From contig CAKTOT010000037.1 in assembly GCA_934590135.1 (NCBI GenBank), positions 1 to 19,147 of the forward strand: a stretch of DNA of 19,147 nt. Direction: 5' to 3'. The position numbers and the translations under genes are program-made. Origin of the DNA: an uncultured Muribaculaceae bacterium. GTDB taxonomy: Bacteria; Bacteroidota; Bacteroidia; Bacteroidales; Muribaculaceae. Numbering within the stretch: position 1 is the first letter of the stretch; every line of letters starts with the position of its first letter. The notes under the pieces were generated by a model. That model did no database searches and was not told where the DNA came from. It saw only the letters and a program-made list of their open reading frames with translations. Of this stretch, positions 1-6,647 are shown piece after piece.

Positions 1-1
1 G

Positions 2-463
2 TACACCGGTGGGGAGCATTTATGCAAACGATTCCCATTACCAGAATGGCATCTTATCGTATCTGATGTGGATACCGATGAAGAATGGGAAGACATCTTG
101 CGGAACTCCACATACGTGAACTGCTACACCCTCAAGATAAGCAAAACCCACGAAACAATAGGCTTTGTCTACACCAAACATGAAGACGATTATGGACGAA
201 TCCGCTCGGTACATGGTGGTGGATGGGGGAAGTCAACACGGCTATCACTCCTTTACTATCGAGGGCTTATTCTGATGGTTCACACCCTATTGCGAAAAGG
301 CATTAAGGTCAGGACGTCCTGTTTGAAAGTCAACATTCATGCATTACGTTTTCTGCGTAGTATCGGATTTGTTCCATACTTCTATACCGACACATACGTC
401 TATATGTGGATAAGCGAGAAACGGCTTTACGGCAGTAGGATCTACAAACATCTAAATCAATAA
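2..463 (+). CDS. GNAT-like N-acetyltransferase, 3' portion (5' end outside window)
   Basis: The reading frame is open from base 2 to the TAA at 461-463, so the gene starts upstream of the window and 153 residues are visible. The GTG at 68 is an internal codon, not a needed start. The C-terminal half has the GNAT pattern: a strand (TIGFVYTKHEDDYGRIRSV), a helix rich in L/Y, then a segment reading VNIHALRFLRSIGFVPYFY. This matches the family's N-x-x-A-x-x-F-x-x-S-x-GF motif, where Asn and Ala flank the acetyl-CoA site. GNAT enzymes move an acyl group from CoA to an amine; the substrate cannot be read here. The stop overlaps the next gene's ATG (TAATG), so the two genes are probably co-translated. 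The fold call is fairly sure; function is open, and the protein could be an inactive GNAT-fold module. Confidence 0.6.
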   Translation, partial: YTGGEHLCKRFPLPEWHLIVSDVDTDEEWEDILRNSTYVNCYTLKISKTHETIGFVYTKHEDDYGRIRSVHGGGWGKSTRLSLLYYRGLILMVHTLLRKGIKVRTSCLKVNIHALRFLRSIGFVPYFYTDTYVYMWISEKRLYGSRIYKHLNQ

Positions 464-1821
464 TGAATATGGCAAGCATCAATGGAAGCGAAGCGATTGT
501 GCTGAACCGGATGTTCACAGGTGACTACCTCGAGGACAATATTGGGCACGAGGTTATCAACCTTTTCAAATCGGACAACGGCAAATTCTACCTGTACTTG
601 AACGCACTCGGTTCATTTCACAGCGATTGGGAAGGCCGCATCAAGTCCATGTTGATGGTTCGTACTATCCAAGGGGCCAAGATGCTGGAAGTAATAGGAC
701 TTGCTACCGGGCTTAAAGACGTGTACAAACCGGAGCTGGCCGAAAAAGCCCCAGCATCGAAAAAAAACGCCAAGGACAACGAAGGGAAATATAGTCAGCC
801 AAAGCTAAAGAAAGACCAGGACGGCTTTATAGCCGCCAATGACATAAAGTACAACGGAGTACCTCTGAATAAAATCTTCTGCAATAACCGCTTTCAGCAG
901 GATGTCAACATTACATTCGAGGCCAAACGTGTTGTCAAGCCCAAGAAGCCAATATATATAACATTCGAGGCAGACACTTCCGCGCAAGAGCGCTTGATTG
1001 GCAACAACCTGCTGGTCAAACTTACGGGGCTGAATGCAGCCAAAGCATCACTGAAGCAGTACATAGCCAACCGCGGTACTGCCGCCGACGCGTACAGCGT
1101 TCTGTCATCACTCATAAATAATGTCGACCTTTGGGACGAAGGCGTAGGGACAGTTGCCGAGTCGAAGGCCGAACTTGAGCATACGGCCACTGAAACGATG
1201 TTTGACATCTGCGGTATCGCATACAGCGAATTGGCATATTCAAACGCTATCGCATACTTTTTCGAGCGATACCCGCACCTATTCACCGGCTTTATGCACG
1301 AACTGGGTGTTGACTTCCCTATAAGCGAACGCTTCGATATCAAGCGCGAACTGTTCAATATCGACCTCCTTTTCACCAACGGCGAAAAGTCTATCGTGAT
1401 TGAGAATAAAATAAAGTCGGGCATTAATGGCCTTGACAAGCACGATCCCAACAAGTCACAGCTTGAGAAGTACTATCGCCTGCTGGATAAGGCTGACATC
1501 AGCTATACAGACTTGAAATCGGACAAAGCCACCATCGAAGACCTTAGGCGCCGTTTCCCCAATCCGCAGTTCTTTGTACTGACGCCGGATTACAACAACG
1601 TCGACCTCTCGCATTATACGCGCAGCGAGGAATATACCAAGATACACTACGGCCAGTTATACGCGTACCTAAAAACAACAGAAGAGTACAAAAACAATAG
1701 CGACTACCAGTTCCACGAATATGTCGACTCGCTTGAACGCCACGCCAGCCCATACGACAACGAACTGTATGTGACCACCCTCCAGCGCTTTATGGACATG
1801 ATTAAAGAATCAAAAGCATAA
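463..1821 (+). CDS. PD-(D/E)XK nuclease superfamily protein
   Basis: 452 residues; the ATG shares its A with the upstream TAA. The C-terminal half carries the PD-(D/E)XK layout: a helix with Glu256 (AYSELAYSNAIAYFF), Asp301 in FNIDLLF, then Glu314-x-Lys316 in IVIENKI, followed by Gln333 in QLEKYY. This spacing fits the PDDEXK_4-type branch seen in many Bacteroidetes proteins. All expected metal-binding and catalytic residues are present, so nuclease activity on DNA or RNA is plausible. The N-terminal 230 residues match no family I recognise and seem to hold two similar blocks, each opening with LN[RK][MI]F (near residues 14 and 135) and reaching a hydrophobic strand some 30 residues later. 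A charged Ala/Lys-rich linker lies at about 90-118. No methyltransferase is adjacent, so this is not an ordinary restriction-modification pair. The superfamily is confident; the role is unknown. Confidence 0.75.
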   Translation: MNMASINGSEAIVLNRMFTGDYLEDNIGHEVINLFKSDNGKFYLYLNALGSFHSDWEGRIKSMLMVRTIQGAKMLEVIGLATGLKDVYKPELAEKAPASKKNAKDNEGKYSQPKLKKDQDGFIAANDIKYNGVPLNKIFCNNRFQQDVNITFEAKRVVKPKKPIYITFEADTSAQERLIGNNLLVKLTGLNAAKASLKQYIANRGTAADAYSVLSSLINNVDLWDEGVGTVAESKAELEHTATETMFDICGIAYSELAYSNAIAYFFERYPHLFTGFMHELGVDFPISERFDIKRELFNIDLLFTNGEKSIVIENKIKSGINGLDKHDPNKSQLEKYYRLLDKADISYTDLKSDKATIEDLRRRFPNPQFFVLTPDYNNVDLSHYTRSEEYTKIHYGQLYAYLKTTEEYKNNSDYQFHEYVDSLERHASPYDNELYVTTLQRFMDMIKESKA

Positions 1822-1894
1822 TGTTGGATTATATAACCAGCGTGTGATTCAAGAGACATTAGACTTCCTTTGTTTGGCAAATAAGTAACAGCTT

Positions 1895-2464
1895 ATGCAG
1901 CATTTAGAATCGGTAAAAAGACTTCGAGCGGAGCTACAAACGAGGCGTAAGCCGGGCGTCTATCGTTGGTGGTTTCGCAAAGACATCGCCGATGAACTTT
2001 TAAGTGGCTGTTTTGGAATTACGCTGAATAATGATGTTCTACAAGATGACATTGATGGGAACGCATATCTTGCTCTATATATTGGGGTAAGCCCGAGTTT
2101 AGATGCAAGCCTAAACTGGCATATCTGTCAACATCAGCAGAGTGCCGCATTATCCACATTACGTGTCACATTGTGCTCATTATTAACCGAATGTAGGCAT
2201 GAGACAGCAGCCGGAATAATTGAAGACGGCATCGCCCAATACGTTGTAGATGCATTTATTGACAAATACTGTTATGTTGAATGGATGTATACCGCAACCG
2301 AGGCTGAAGCGGAGGATTTCGAAATGGCAGAATTCGAACGACATTGGTATCCACTAAATATTAGGAAAAACAACCGCAAAACCAGTCATCAAAGCATAAA
2401 CAAGATAAGAAAAGACGTAAAATTGCGTCTTATAAAACTACGCAAAAAAGCAATTATTCATTAA
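1895..2464 (+). CDS. GIY-YIG-fold protein, probable nuclease relative with altered active site
   Basis: 189 residues, 73 bases after the PD-(D/E)XK gene. GVY at 21-23 and YIG at 62-64 form the two halves of the GIY-YIG motif. SLNWH at 72-76 occupies the following helix, and an acidic helix (about 136-148) leads to PLN at 153-155, matching the conserved Glu and final Asn. Aligned without gaps from YIG to His on the I-TevI motif (YIG...R27...H31), His76 is kept but the catalytic Arg position holds Ser72. The protein may therefore be a binding or regulatory relative, or use another Arg. The insert between GVY and YIG is about 38 residues, much longer than the usual 10 or so. The C-terminal 35 residues are strongly basic and may bind nucleic acid. 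Fold call fairly confident; activity uncertain. Confidence 0.65.
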   Translation: MQHLESVKRLRAELQTRRKPGVYRWWFRKDIADELLSGCFGITLNNDVLQDDIDGNAYLALYIGVSPSLDASLNWHICQHQQSAALSTLRVTLCSLLTECRHETAAGIIEDGIAQYVVDAFIDKYCYVEWMYTATEAEAEDFEMAEFERHWYPLNIRKNNRKTSHQSINKIRKDVKLRLIKLRKKAIIH

Positions 2465-2477
2465 ACAACTATCTTCA

Positions 2478-3842
2478 ATGGGATTATTCGGCAAAGGAAA
2501 ATCCGGCGGAATGATGAATGTCATCCGCTGTGACGAGGAGGAATACCTCGTATGGAAATGGAGGCCTCTCGGCCAAGATGTTAATTCGACCAGTCGTGAA
2601 AATGCTATACGATATGGCAGCAGTCTACGAGTAAAAGACGGCGAATTGGCTGTCTTTGTGTACAAACAAAAAGACGGCACACTTCAAGACTTTATCGTAG
2701 GGCCGTATGATGACACCATCAAAACGGCGAACTTTCCTGTCCTTTCAAGTATTGTCGGCCTTGCTTTCGGTGGCGAATCACCATTTCAAGCCGAAATATA
2801 CTTCATCAATCTTCAAGGCAATAATCAAGTACGGTTCTCAATACCCTACTTTGATGTAACTGATCCACGACTGCCGGATCACCCCATACCTGTCAGTGTG
2901 CAAGGCACATTAACATTCTATCTCGAAGACTACCGCGCGTTTATTAAATTGAACAGACTGATAAACTTCGACTTGGACGCCTTCAAAAAACAAATATCTG
3001 ATGCTATGACTCGTAAGATCAAAGGCATCATCACCAATGTACCATCTGACCTTGGAATGCCGGCCGTCCAAATGGAACGTAAAATAGACGAGATAAGCGA
3101 GTTGCTCGAAACCCGGCTTAAAGACCGTCTGGACGAATTCGGTGTTAAAATGAAGCACATCGACATTGGAAGCATCAACATCGACAAAGACTCCGATGCT
3201 TATATTGAGATGAAGAGCCTTACCGGCGGACAGACAGCCAAAGTGATCCAAGCACAAACAGACCTTGGCATAAAGAACCTGCAAGAGACCCAACGCATCA
3301 GCCTTTCGAATATGGAGGATACAATGCGGATTCAGCGAGAAGAAGCCCAACGTGCCCAAAGGCTACAAACCGAATCCAACTTTATGGGAGCACATGCGCT
3401 TGACCAGCAGACAAGCGTACTGAAAACTGCCGCAGGAAGCCTTGGCCAAATGGGTAATGTCGGCGGCGGCAACGGAGGAATGAATCCGGCCGGAATGATG
3501 ACAGGTATGATGATGGGGGGCGCTATGGGCTCTCAAATGGCAGGTATGATGAATGGTATGGGGCAACAAATGCAAAATGCAATGAATACACCTCCGCCAA
3601 TACCTAATTCAGCATATTATATTGCTGTCAACGGACAGCAATCCGGTCCGTTCAATACGGCTCAACTTCAACAGATGGCTCAAAGCGGGCAAATCACGCG
3701 TCAAACTCTTGTTTGGAAAAACGGTATGCCACAATGGGCCGAAGCCGGCAACGTTCCCGAACTTGCATCTTTATTCGCAGTGCAAACACCGCCCCCAGTC
3801 CCCGGAATGCCACCTGCACCGCCTACACCACCAACCATCTAA
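2478..3842 (+). CDS. SPFH/virion-core-like (YdjI-type) protein with C-terminal GYF_2 domain
   Basis: 454 residues. The start MGLFGKGKSGG is typical of YdjI-type SPFH proteins and fixes the ATG. Residues 14-250 form the SPFH/band-7-like region: strands up to about 150, a helical segment at 165-220, then MKHIDIGSINIDKDSDAY. Residues 250-300 are helical and charged, probably a coiled coil (TQRISLSNMEDTMRIQREEA). A Gly/Met-rich low-complexity stretch spans 318-370. TPPPIPN (371-377) precedes a GYF_2 domain at 379-433 with GPF 390-392, Trp413 and Trp420. The tail is proline-rich (PPPVPGMPPAPPTPP). SPFH proteins oligomerise on the inner face of membranes; B. subtilis YdjI is needed to place PspA at the membrane. 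Here GYF_2 sits where YdjI has a zinc ribbon. It heads a closely spaced gene run, so it is probably the scaffold of that complex (inference). Confidence 0.85.
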   Translation: MGLFGKGKSGGMMNVIRCDEEEYLVWKWRPLGQDVNSTSRENAIRYGSSLRVKDGELAVFVYKQKDGTLQDFIVGPYDDTIKTANFPVLSSIVGLAFGGESPFQAEIYFINLQGNNQVRFSIPYFDVTDPRLPDHPIPVSVQGTLTFYLEDYRAFIKLNRLINFDLDAFKKQISDAMTRKIKGIITNVPSDLGMPAVQMERKIDEISELLETRLKDRLDEFGVKMKHIDIGSINIDKDSDAYIEMKSLTGGQTAKVIQAQTDLGIKNLQETQRISLSNMEDTMRIQREEAQRAQRLQTESNFMGAHALDQQTSVLKTAAGSLGQMGNVGGGNGGMNPAGMMTGMMMGGAMGSQMAGMMNGMGQQMQNAMNTPPPIPNSAYYIAVNGQQSGPFNTAQLQQMAQSGQITRQTLVWKNGMPQWAEAGNVPELASLFAVQTPPPVPGMPPAPPTPPTI

Positions 3843-3854
3843 ACAAGCATAGCT

Positions 3855-4202
3855 ATGGACAATAATAGTTTCTTCTCTATTGACCGATTAGTTGAATTTG
3901 GCCTCGGTATGACTATGGCAACACAAATGGTCGAAATGATGAACAAGTCGATAAAACAGATGTATATTCCCGGTAGTATCGACAGCATACAAGCTCGCCA
4001 ATTCCCGACAATATATGTCGATATCGATGGTACAGCAACCGGGCCGCTATCCGAAAACGAGTTTTCAAAGCTCGTAACGACCAAGAGTATCAACAACAAA
4101 ACTCTTGCATGGATGCCCGGCCTTCCCGGATGGGAACACATCGAAAAGATACCGCAACTACTCAGAATCATAGCTCTCACCCCTCCTCCACTACCAAACT
4201 AA
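3855..4202 (+). CDS. Small GYF_2-domain protein, paralogue of the SPFH protein's tail
   Basis: 115 residues, 12 bases after the SPFH gene. The N-terminal 36 residues form a Met-rich amphipathic segment (MATQMVEMMNKSIKQM at 21-36). Residues 52-107 form a GYF_2-like domain with GPL at 63-65, Trp86 and Trp93, and the protein ends in TPPPLPN (109-115). All three parts have counterparts, in the same order apart from the proline motif, in the last 105 residues of the upstream SPFH protein: MGSQMAGMMNGMGQQM, the two Trp of its GYF_2, and TPPPIPN. GYF domains in eukaryotes bind proline-rich peptides; bacterial GYF_2 domains are poorly studied. A reasonable inference is that the two proteins bind each other through the GYF and PPPxP elements. 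There is no membrane segment or signal peptide. Confidence 0.75.
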   Translation: MDNNSFFSIDRLVEFGLGMTMATQMVEMMNKSIKQMYIPGSIDSIQARQFPTIYVDIDGTATGPLSENEFSKLVTTKSINNKTLAWMPGLPGWEHIEKIPQLLRIIALTPPPLPN

Positions 4203-4211
4203 AATACTAAA

Positions 4212-4562
4212 ATGAAAGCCAATCCATTCATGACACTTATAAGTGTCCTATTATCCGCATTGTTCGGATATCTCGTGTACTACATTGCAGAGCCGGATCC
4301 AAATGCTATTATAGCCTTAATCGGAAGTTTTGTATGCTTTGCTTGTACACTCATTCCGTTGATGGGGCTAAAATACCAATCAGCTCGAATCGGCACAAAC
4401 GCAAGAGTACTCGCAACGCTATTCTTCTTTGTTTTAGCGATAAGCAATATCTGCTTTTCACTAACGAGTGTTGCTATGCCCCTATACGCAATAATCAATG
4501 GCATCATAGTCATCATATACTTGGCCATCTTATATAAGATACAGAACATCAAAAGTGTTTAA
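4212..4562 (+). CDS. Small four-helix integral membrane protein, unknown function
   Basis: 116 residues, 9 bases after the GYF_2 gene. Four hydrophobic segments are evident at about 6-26, 31-52, 65-86 and 88-110, with short loops. One loop is acidic (EPDPN, about 27-31) and another is basic with KYQSARIGTNAR (about 54-65), which by the positive-inside rule would be cytoplasmic. There are no enzyme motifs and I do not recognise a family. Its place between the GYF_2 and TerB-like/zinc-ribbon genes suggests a membrane partner of the SPFH scaffold (inference). Nearby sequence is AT-rich (23 G/C in 60 bases at 4441-4500). Confidence 0.7.
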   Translation: MKANPFMTLISVLLSALFGYLVYYIAEPDPNAIIALIGSFVCFACTLIPLMGLKYQSARIGTNARVLATLFFFVLAISNICFSLTSVAMPLYAIINGIIVIIYLAILYKIQNIKSV

Positions 4563-4583
4563 CCCATTAAATTGTACTATAAT

Positions 4584-5432
4584 ATGTTTTCAAAAGAATT
4601 AGAAGACCTGATTCAAGCAACACTTGAAGACGGCGTCTTGGAAGAAAATGAAAAAGCAGCACTCGTCAAACGAGCCACTGCAGAGGGTGTCGATATCGCA
4701 GAGTTGGAGATATATATCAACTCTATACTGCAACGCCGTCAACGCGAACTCAACAAAGAAGCTGATGCGCGTCGTGAAAAACGTGATCAAGAACGTAAAG
4801 AGGCTCTCGGACGTATCTGCCCCAACTGTGGCAAACAAATTCCGCCGATGACACTTAAATGCGAATGTGGATACGAAGTCCCGACCGAAAAAAGCACGTC
4901 ATCTTCCGCAACCCTCCTATTCAACAAAATAGATGAAATCAACTCTAAATACTCTCGCGGTATCAGTGTTGACAGCGGAGTTTGGGCCCGCAGACGTCGC
5001 GAAGCAGAAAAGACAAAAGAAATCGTAGATGCCATCACCCTCTGTCCTGTACCGAACACAAAGGAAGACATCGTAGAATTCTTATCTCTCTCCTGCGTCA
5101 ATGCAAGATACAAAGGAGGATTCTTTGGAACATTCCTAAACCGCCTAATCATTCTTTTAGGCGTATGTTTTATTGTCGCACTGATAGTTATGATATCCGA
5201 CGGTTTCAGTAGCGCCGCAGTATCAAACGGCTTCTCATTCTTCGTCGTCTTCGGTATTATCGCAGCCGTCTTCTCATACATATTCAACCCAGAGGTTATC
5301 TTTTGGAATAAACGAGCTGACGCTTGGCGCTCGAAGTTTGACCAAATAATCATGAAGGGTCGCAGCATGCGTGGCGATACCGAGTTCCAAAAACAACTTG
5401 ACTACTACCAAAACGAAATAAACAAGAAATAA
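4584..5432 (+). CDS. TerB-like helical, zinc-ribbon, two-helix membrane protein
   Basis: 282 residues from the ATG at 4584. A TTG four codons upstream (4572) is in frame, but the ATG is preferred. Residues 3-50 (LEDLIQATLEDGVLEENEKAAL and following) follow the acidic helical pattern of TerB-like modules. A basic, Arg/Lys/Glu-rich helix runs from 50 to 75. A zinc ribbon follows, with Cys79-x-x-Cys82 and Cys93-x-Cys95. Two hydrophobic segments lie at about 186-205 and 216-235, and the last 45 residues are charged. Predicted topology puts both the metal site and the C-terminal tail in the cytoplasm. TerB-like domains belong to tellurite/stress-response networks tied to membrane complexes. The mix of zinc ribbon and two membrane helices recalls partners of YdjI in B. 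subtilis, without evident homology. Function unknown; domain reading moderately sure. Confidence 0.7.
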   Translation: MFSKELEDLIQATLEDGVLEENEKAALVKRATAEGVDIAELEIYINSILQRRQRELNKEADARREKRDQERKEALGRICPNCGKQIPPMTLKCECGYEVPTEKSTSSSATLLFNKIDEINSKYSRGISVDSGVWARRRREAEKTKEIVDAITLCPVPNTKEDIVEFLSLSCVNARYKGGFFGTFLNRLIILLGVCFIVALIVMISDGFSSAAVSNGFSFFVVFGIIAAVFSYIFNPEVIFWNKRADAWRSKFDQIIMKGRSMRGDTEFQKQLDYYQNEINKK

Positions 5433-5513
5433 TCTCATTGGATTCGGCCAAATAGCCTCGCCAATACAAAAACTTATATCGGAATTCGATGTCGTATTAT
5501 CATTGATATTGCG

Positions 5514-5578
5514 GACGCCTACATCGATTCCATACGGATAATTAAATCATCAACAATCCTATAAGGCGTCTATGGAAT
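5514..5578. repeat. Crossed pair of inverted repeats upstream of the PH-like gene
   Basis: In the 163-base gap before the PH-like gene, GACGCCT (5514-5520) is complementary to AGGCGTC (5564-5570), and ATTCCATA (5527-5534) to TATGGAAT (5571-5578). The order is A-B-A'-B', so the two stems cross rather than nest. As RNA they could form a pseudoknot-like fold or two mutually exclusive hairpins; as DNA they could be a split operator. The last element ends 17 bases before the ATG at 5596. No TAnnTTTG promoter is clear in the gap. Confidence 0.45.
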
Positions 5579-5595
5579 AATCCAATCAACACACT

Positions 5596-6036
5596 ATGCC
5601 ATACCTAAATTCAGGAATTGTTCTCGACGAAGGCGAGAACCTGGTAATGGAGCTGGAGGCCGAATTATGGGCTTCTTCATCTAACCCTATCGCACGCTTT
5701 TTCGGTGCAATCCTTAAACTTGTGTACTTCGTTCTTGGCATCCGCCTACACGGCTATTTGGTCATCACCGATCGTCGTGTCATCGAAGTGAAGGATGCAA
5801 AAGCATGCTGGGTATTTACGACAAACAAAGAAGTAAAGTACGTACTGCCTTCAAGCGTCAAAGAAGCAGGCTACACAAAAGAAGGTACATTCCTCGGTTG
5901 TTGCTGCCCCGCCTACCACTTCTATTATGAGTCGTGGACCCAAAGCACATCAATGATGCTTAAGGGCGCAGATGAAGCTGCTGCGAAGAAAGTGCTTGAC
6001 GCCTTCTATAACGCAATTAGGTACGCACAGAAATAA
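5596..6036 (+). CDS. Bacterial PH-like domain protein
   Basis: 146 residues. A hydrophobic stretch at about 33-56 runs into LVITDRRVIEVKD (55-67), the strand motif typical of bacterial PH (bPH) domains. This is followed by strands VKYVLPSSVKEAGYTKEG, a triple cysteine (Cys102-104, in GCCCPAY), YHFYYESWTQSTSMMLKGAD, and a final helix AAAKKVLDAFYNAI that caps the fold. bPH domains occur at membranes and in stress-response neighbourhoods together with SPFH and PspA-like proteins. The hydrophobic run may dip into the membrane. It begins after a 163-base gap carrying crossed inverted repeats, so it may have its own regulation; its stop abuts the next ATG. The triple cysteine could be a metal or lipidation site (speculative). 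Fold fairly sure, job unknown. Confidence 0.7.
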   Translation: MPYLNSGIVLDEGENLVMELEAELWASSSNPIARFFGAILKLVYFVLGIRLHGYLVITDRRVIEVKDAKACWVFTTNKEVKYVLPSSVKEAGYTKEGTFLGCCCPAYHFYYESWTQSTSMMLKGADEAAAKKVLDAFYNAIRYAQK

Positions 6037-6462
6037 ATGAAGGGTACAATATCCACTTTTCAACGATACTTATACCTAAATACTTATGCCTTTTTACTTA
6101 TTCTAATTGGCATAGGTACTTCGGCTTTACCGCTATGGAATTATAGCATTCTGTATACTATAGCACAAGGCATAATTTCGATTATCTGCATTAAGGGTGG
6201 TATTTCTATTTTTAAATCATGGGATGATAAAAAAAGAAAATACCAAATCCTTATGACCCGTAATAATGACGCTTTTCGTGAAGACACCTTTAGTGAATAC
6301 ATGAAAGCTCCTTGCGGACGTCTTTTAGTAAAAATCGTGTTAAAGGATTTAGGCATAAATCATCAGTATAGTGGATTATTAAAATATAAAACTTCATTTA
6401 TAGCATACATAAGAGATAATCGCAAAACTCAAAAAGTTAAAATCGTTTTCCATAATCAATAA
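6037..6462 (+). CDS. Two-helix membrane protein with conserved-looking cytoplasmic tail, unknown function
   Basis: 141 residues. The ATG directly follows the TAA of the PH-like gene with no intervening base, so translational coupling is likely. Two hydrophobic helices lie at about 14-33 and 38-59; a basic stretch (DDKKRKYQ) then starts a cytoplasmic domain of about 80 residues containing DTFSEYMKAPCGRLLVKIVL, which is rich in features expected of a conserved motif. I do not recognise the family. The gene is the most AT-rich in the window (13 G/C in 60 bases at 6361-6420) and stands out from uvrB downstream, a sign of different origin. It is the last gene before a strong terminator. Confidence 0.65.
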   Translation: MKGTISTFQRYLYLNTYAFLLILIGIGTSALPLWNYSILYTIAQGIISIICIKGGISIFKSWDDKKRKYQILMTRNNDAFREDTFSEYMKAPCGRLLVKIVLKDLGINHQYSGLLKYKTSFIAYIRDNRKTQKVKIVFHNQ

Positions 6463-6489
6463 CGTTGCGACTCTTGTATAAGCTATTAT

Positions 6490-6520
6490 GGGCTACGTCT
6501 ATTAAGGCGTAGCCCTTTTT
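6490..6520 (+). terminator. Intrinsic terminator of the accessory gene block
   Basis: A perfect 8-base-pair stem GGGCTACG (6490-6497) / CGTAGCCC (6508-6515) with a 10-base loop is followed at once by TTTTT (6516-6520). It lies 27 bases after the last gene of the left block and ahead of the uvrB promoter, and separates the two units. Confidence 0.9.
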
Positions 6521-6543
6521 ATTCAACGCACTTAACTCGGGTA

Positions 6544-6574
6544 TTGCGTATCTCGCGGCGAAGTCGTAACTTTG
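6544..6574 (+). promoter_or_regulatory. Bacteroidetes-type promoter for the uvrB operon
   Basis: TTG at 6544-6546, a 20-base spacer, then TAACTTTG at 6567-6574 match the Bacteroidetes primary-sigma consensus (TTG at -33, TAnnTTTG at -7). Transcription should start near 6580, giving a leader of about 65 bases. The leader contains an imperfect hairpin (GCTC-GGGAA 6597-6605 with TTCCT-CGGC 6611-6619, one mismatch and two G-U pairs). Confidence 0.8.
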
Positions 6575-6647
6575 TATGATGGGCAGAGACGGGAGGGCTC
6601 GGGAAGGGGGTTCCTCGGCTGCCTATCGGACTTAGCGAGTTACGACA

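Noticed and set aside
894..1454. Antisense open frame of 186 codons inside the PD-(D/E)XK gene
   Set aside because: The plus-strand frame has clear nuclease motifs and the antisense product has a Ser-rich composition with no recognisable domain.
463..2464. Restriction-modification system
   Set aside because: Two nuclease folds are present but no methyltransferase or specificity subunit lies in the window.
4572..4583. TTG start four codons before the chosen ATG of the TerB-like/zinc-ribbon gene
   Set aside because: The ATG at 4584 begins a plausible helix, and the extra residues (MYYN) add nothing known to the family.
4787..5368. Antisense open frame of 193 codons across the TerB-like/zinc-ribbon gene
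   Set aside because: The sense protein has a zinc ribbon and membrane helices; the antisense one shows no motif and no promoter.
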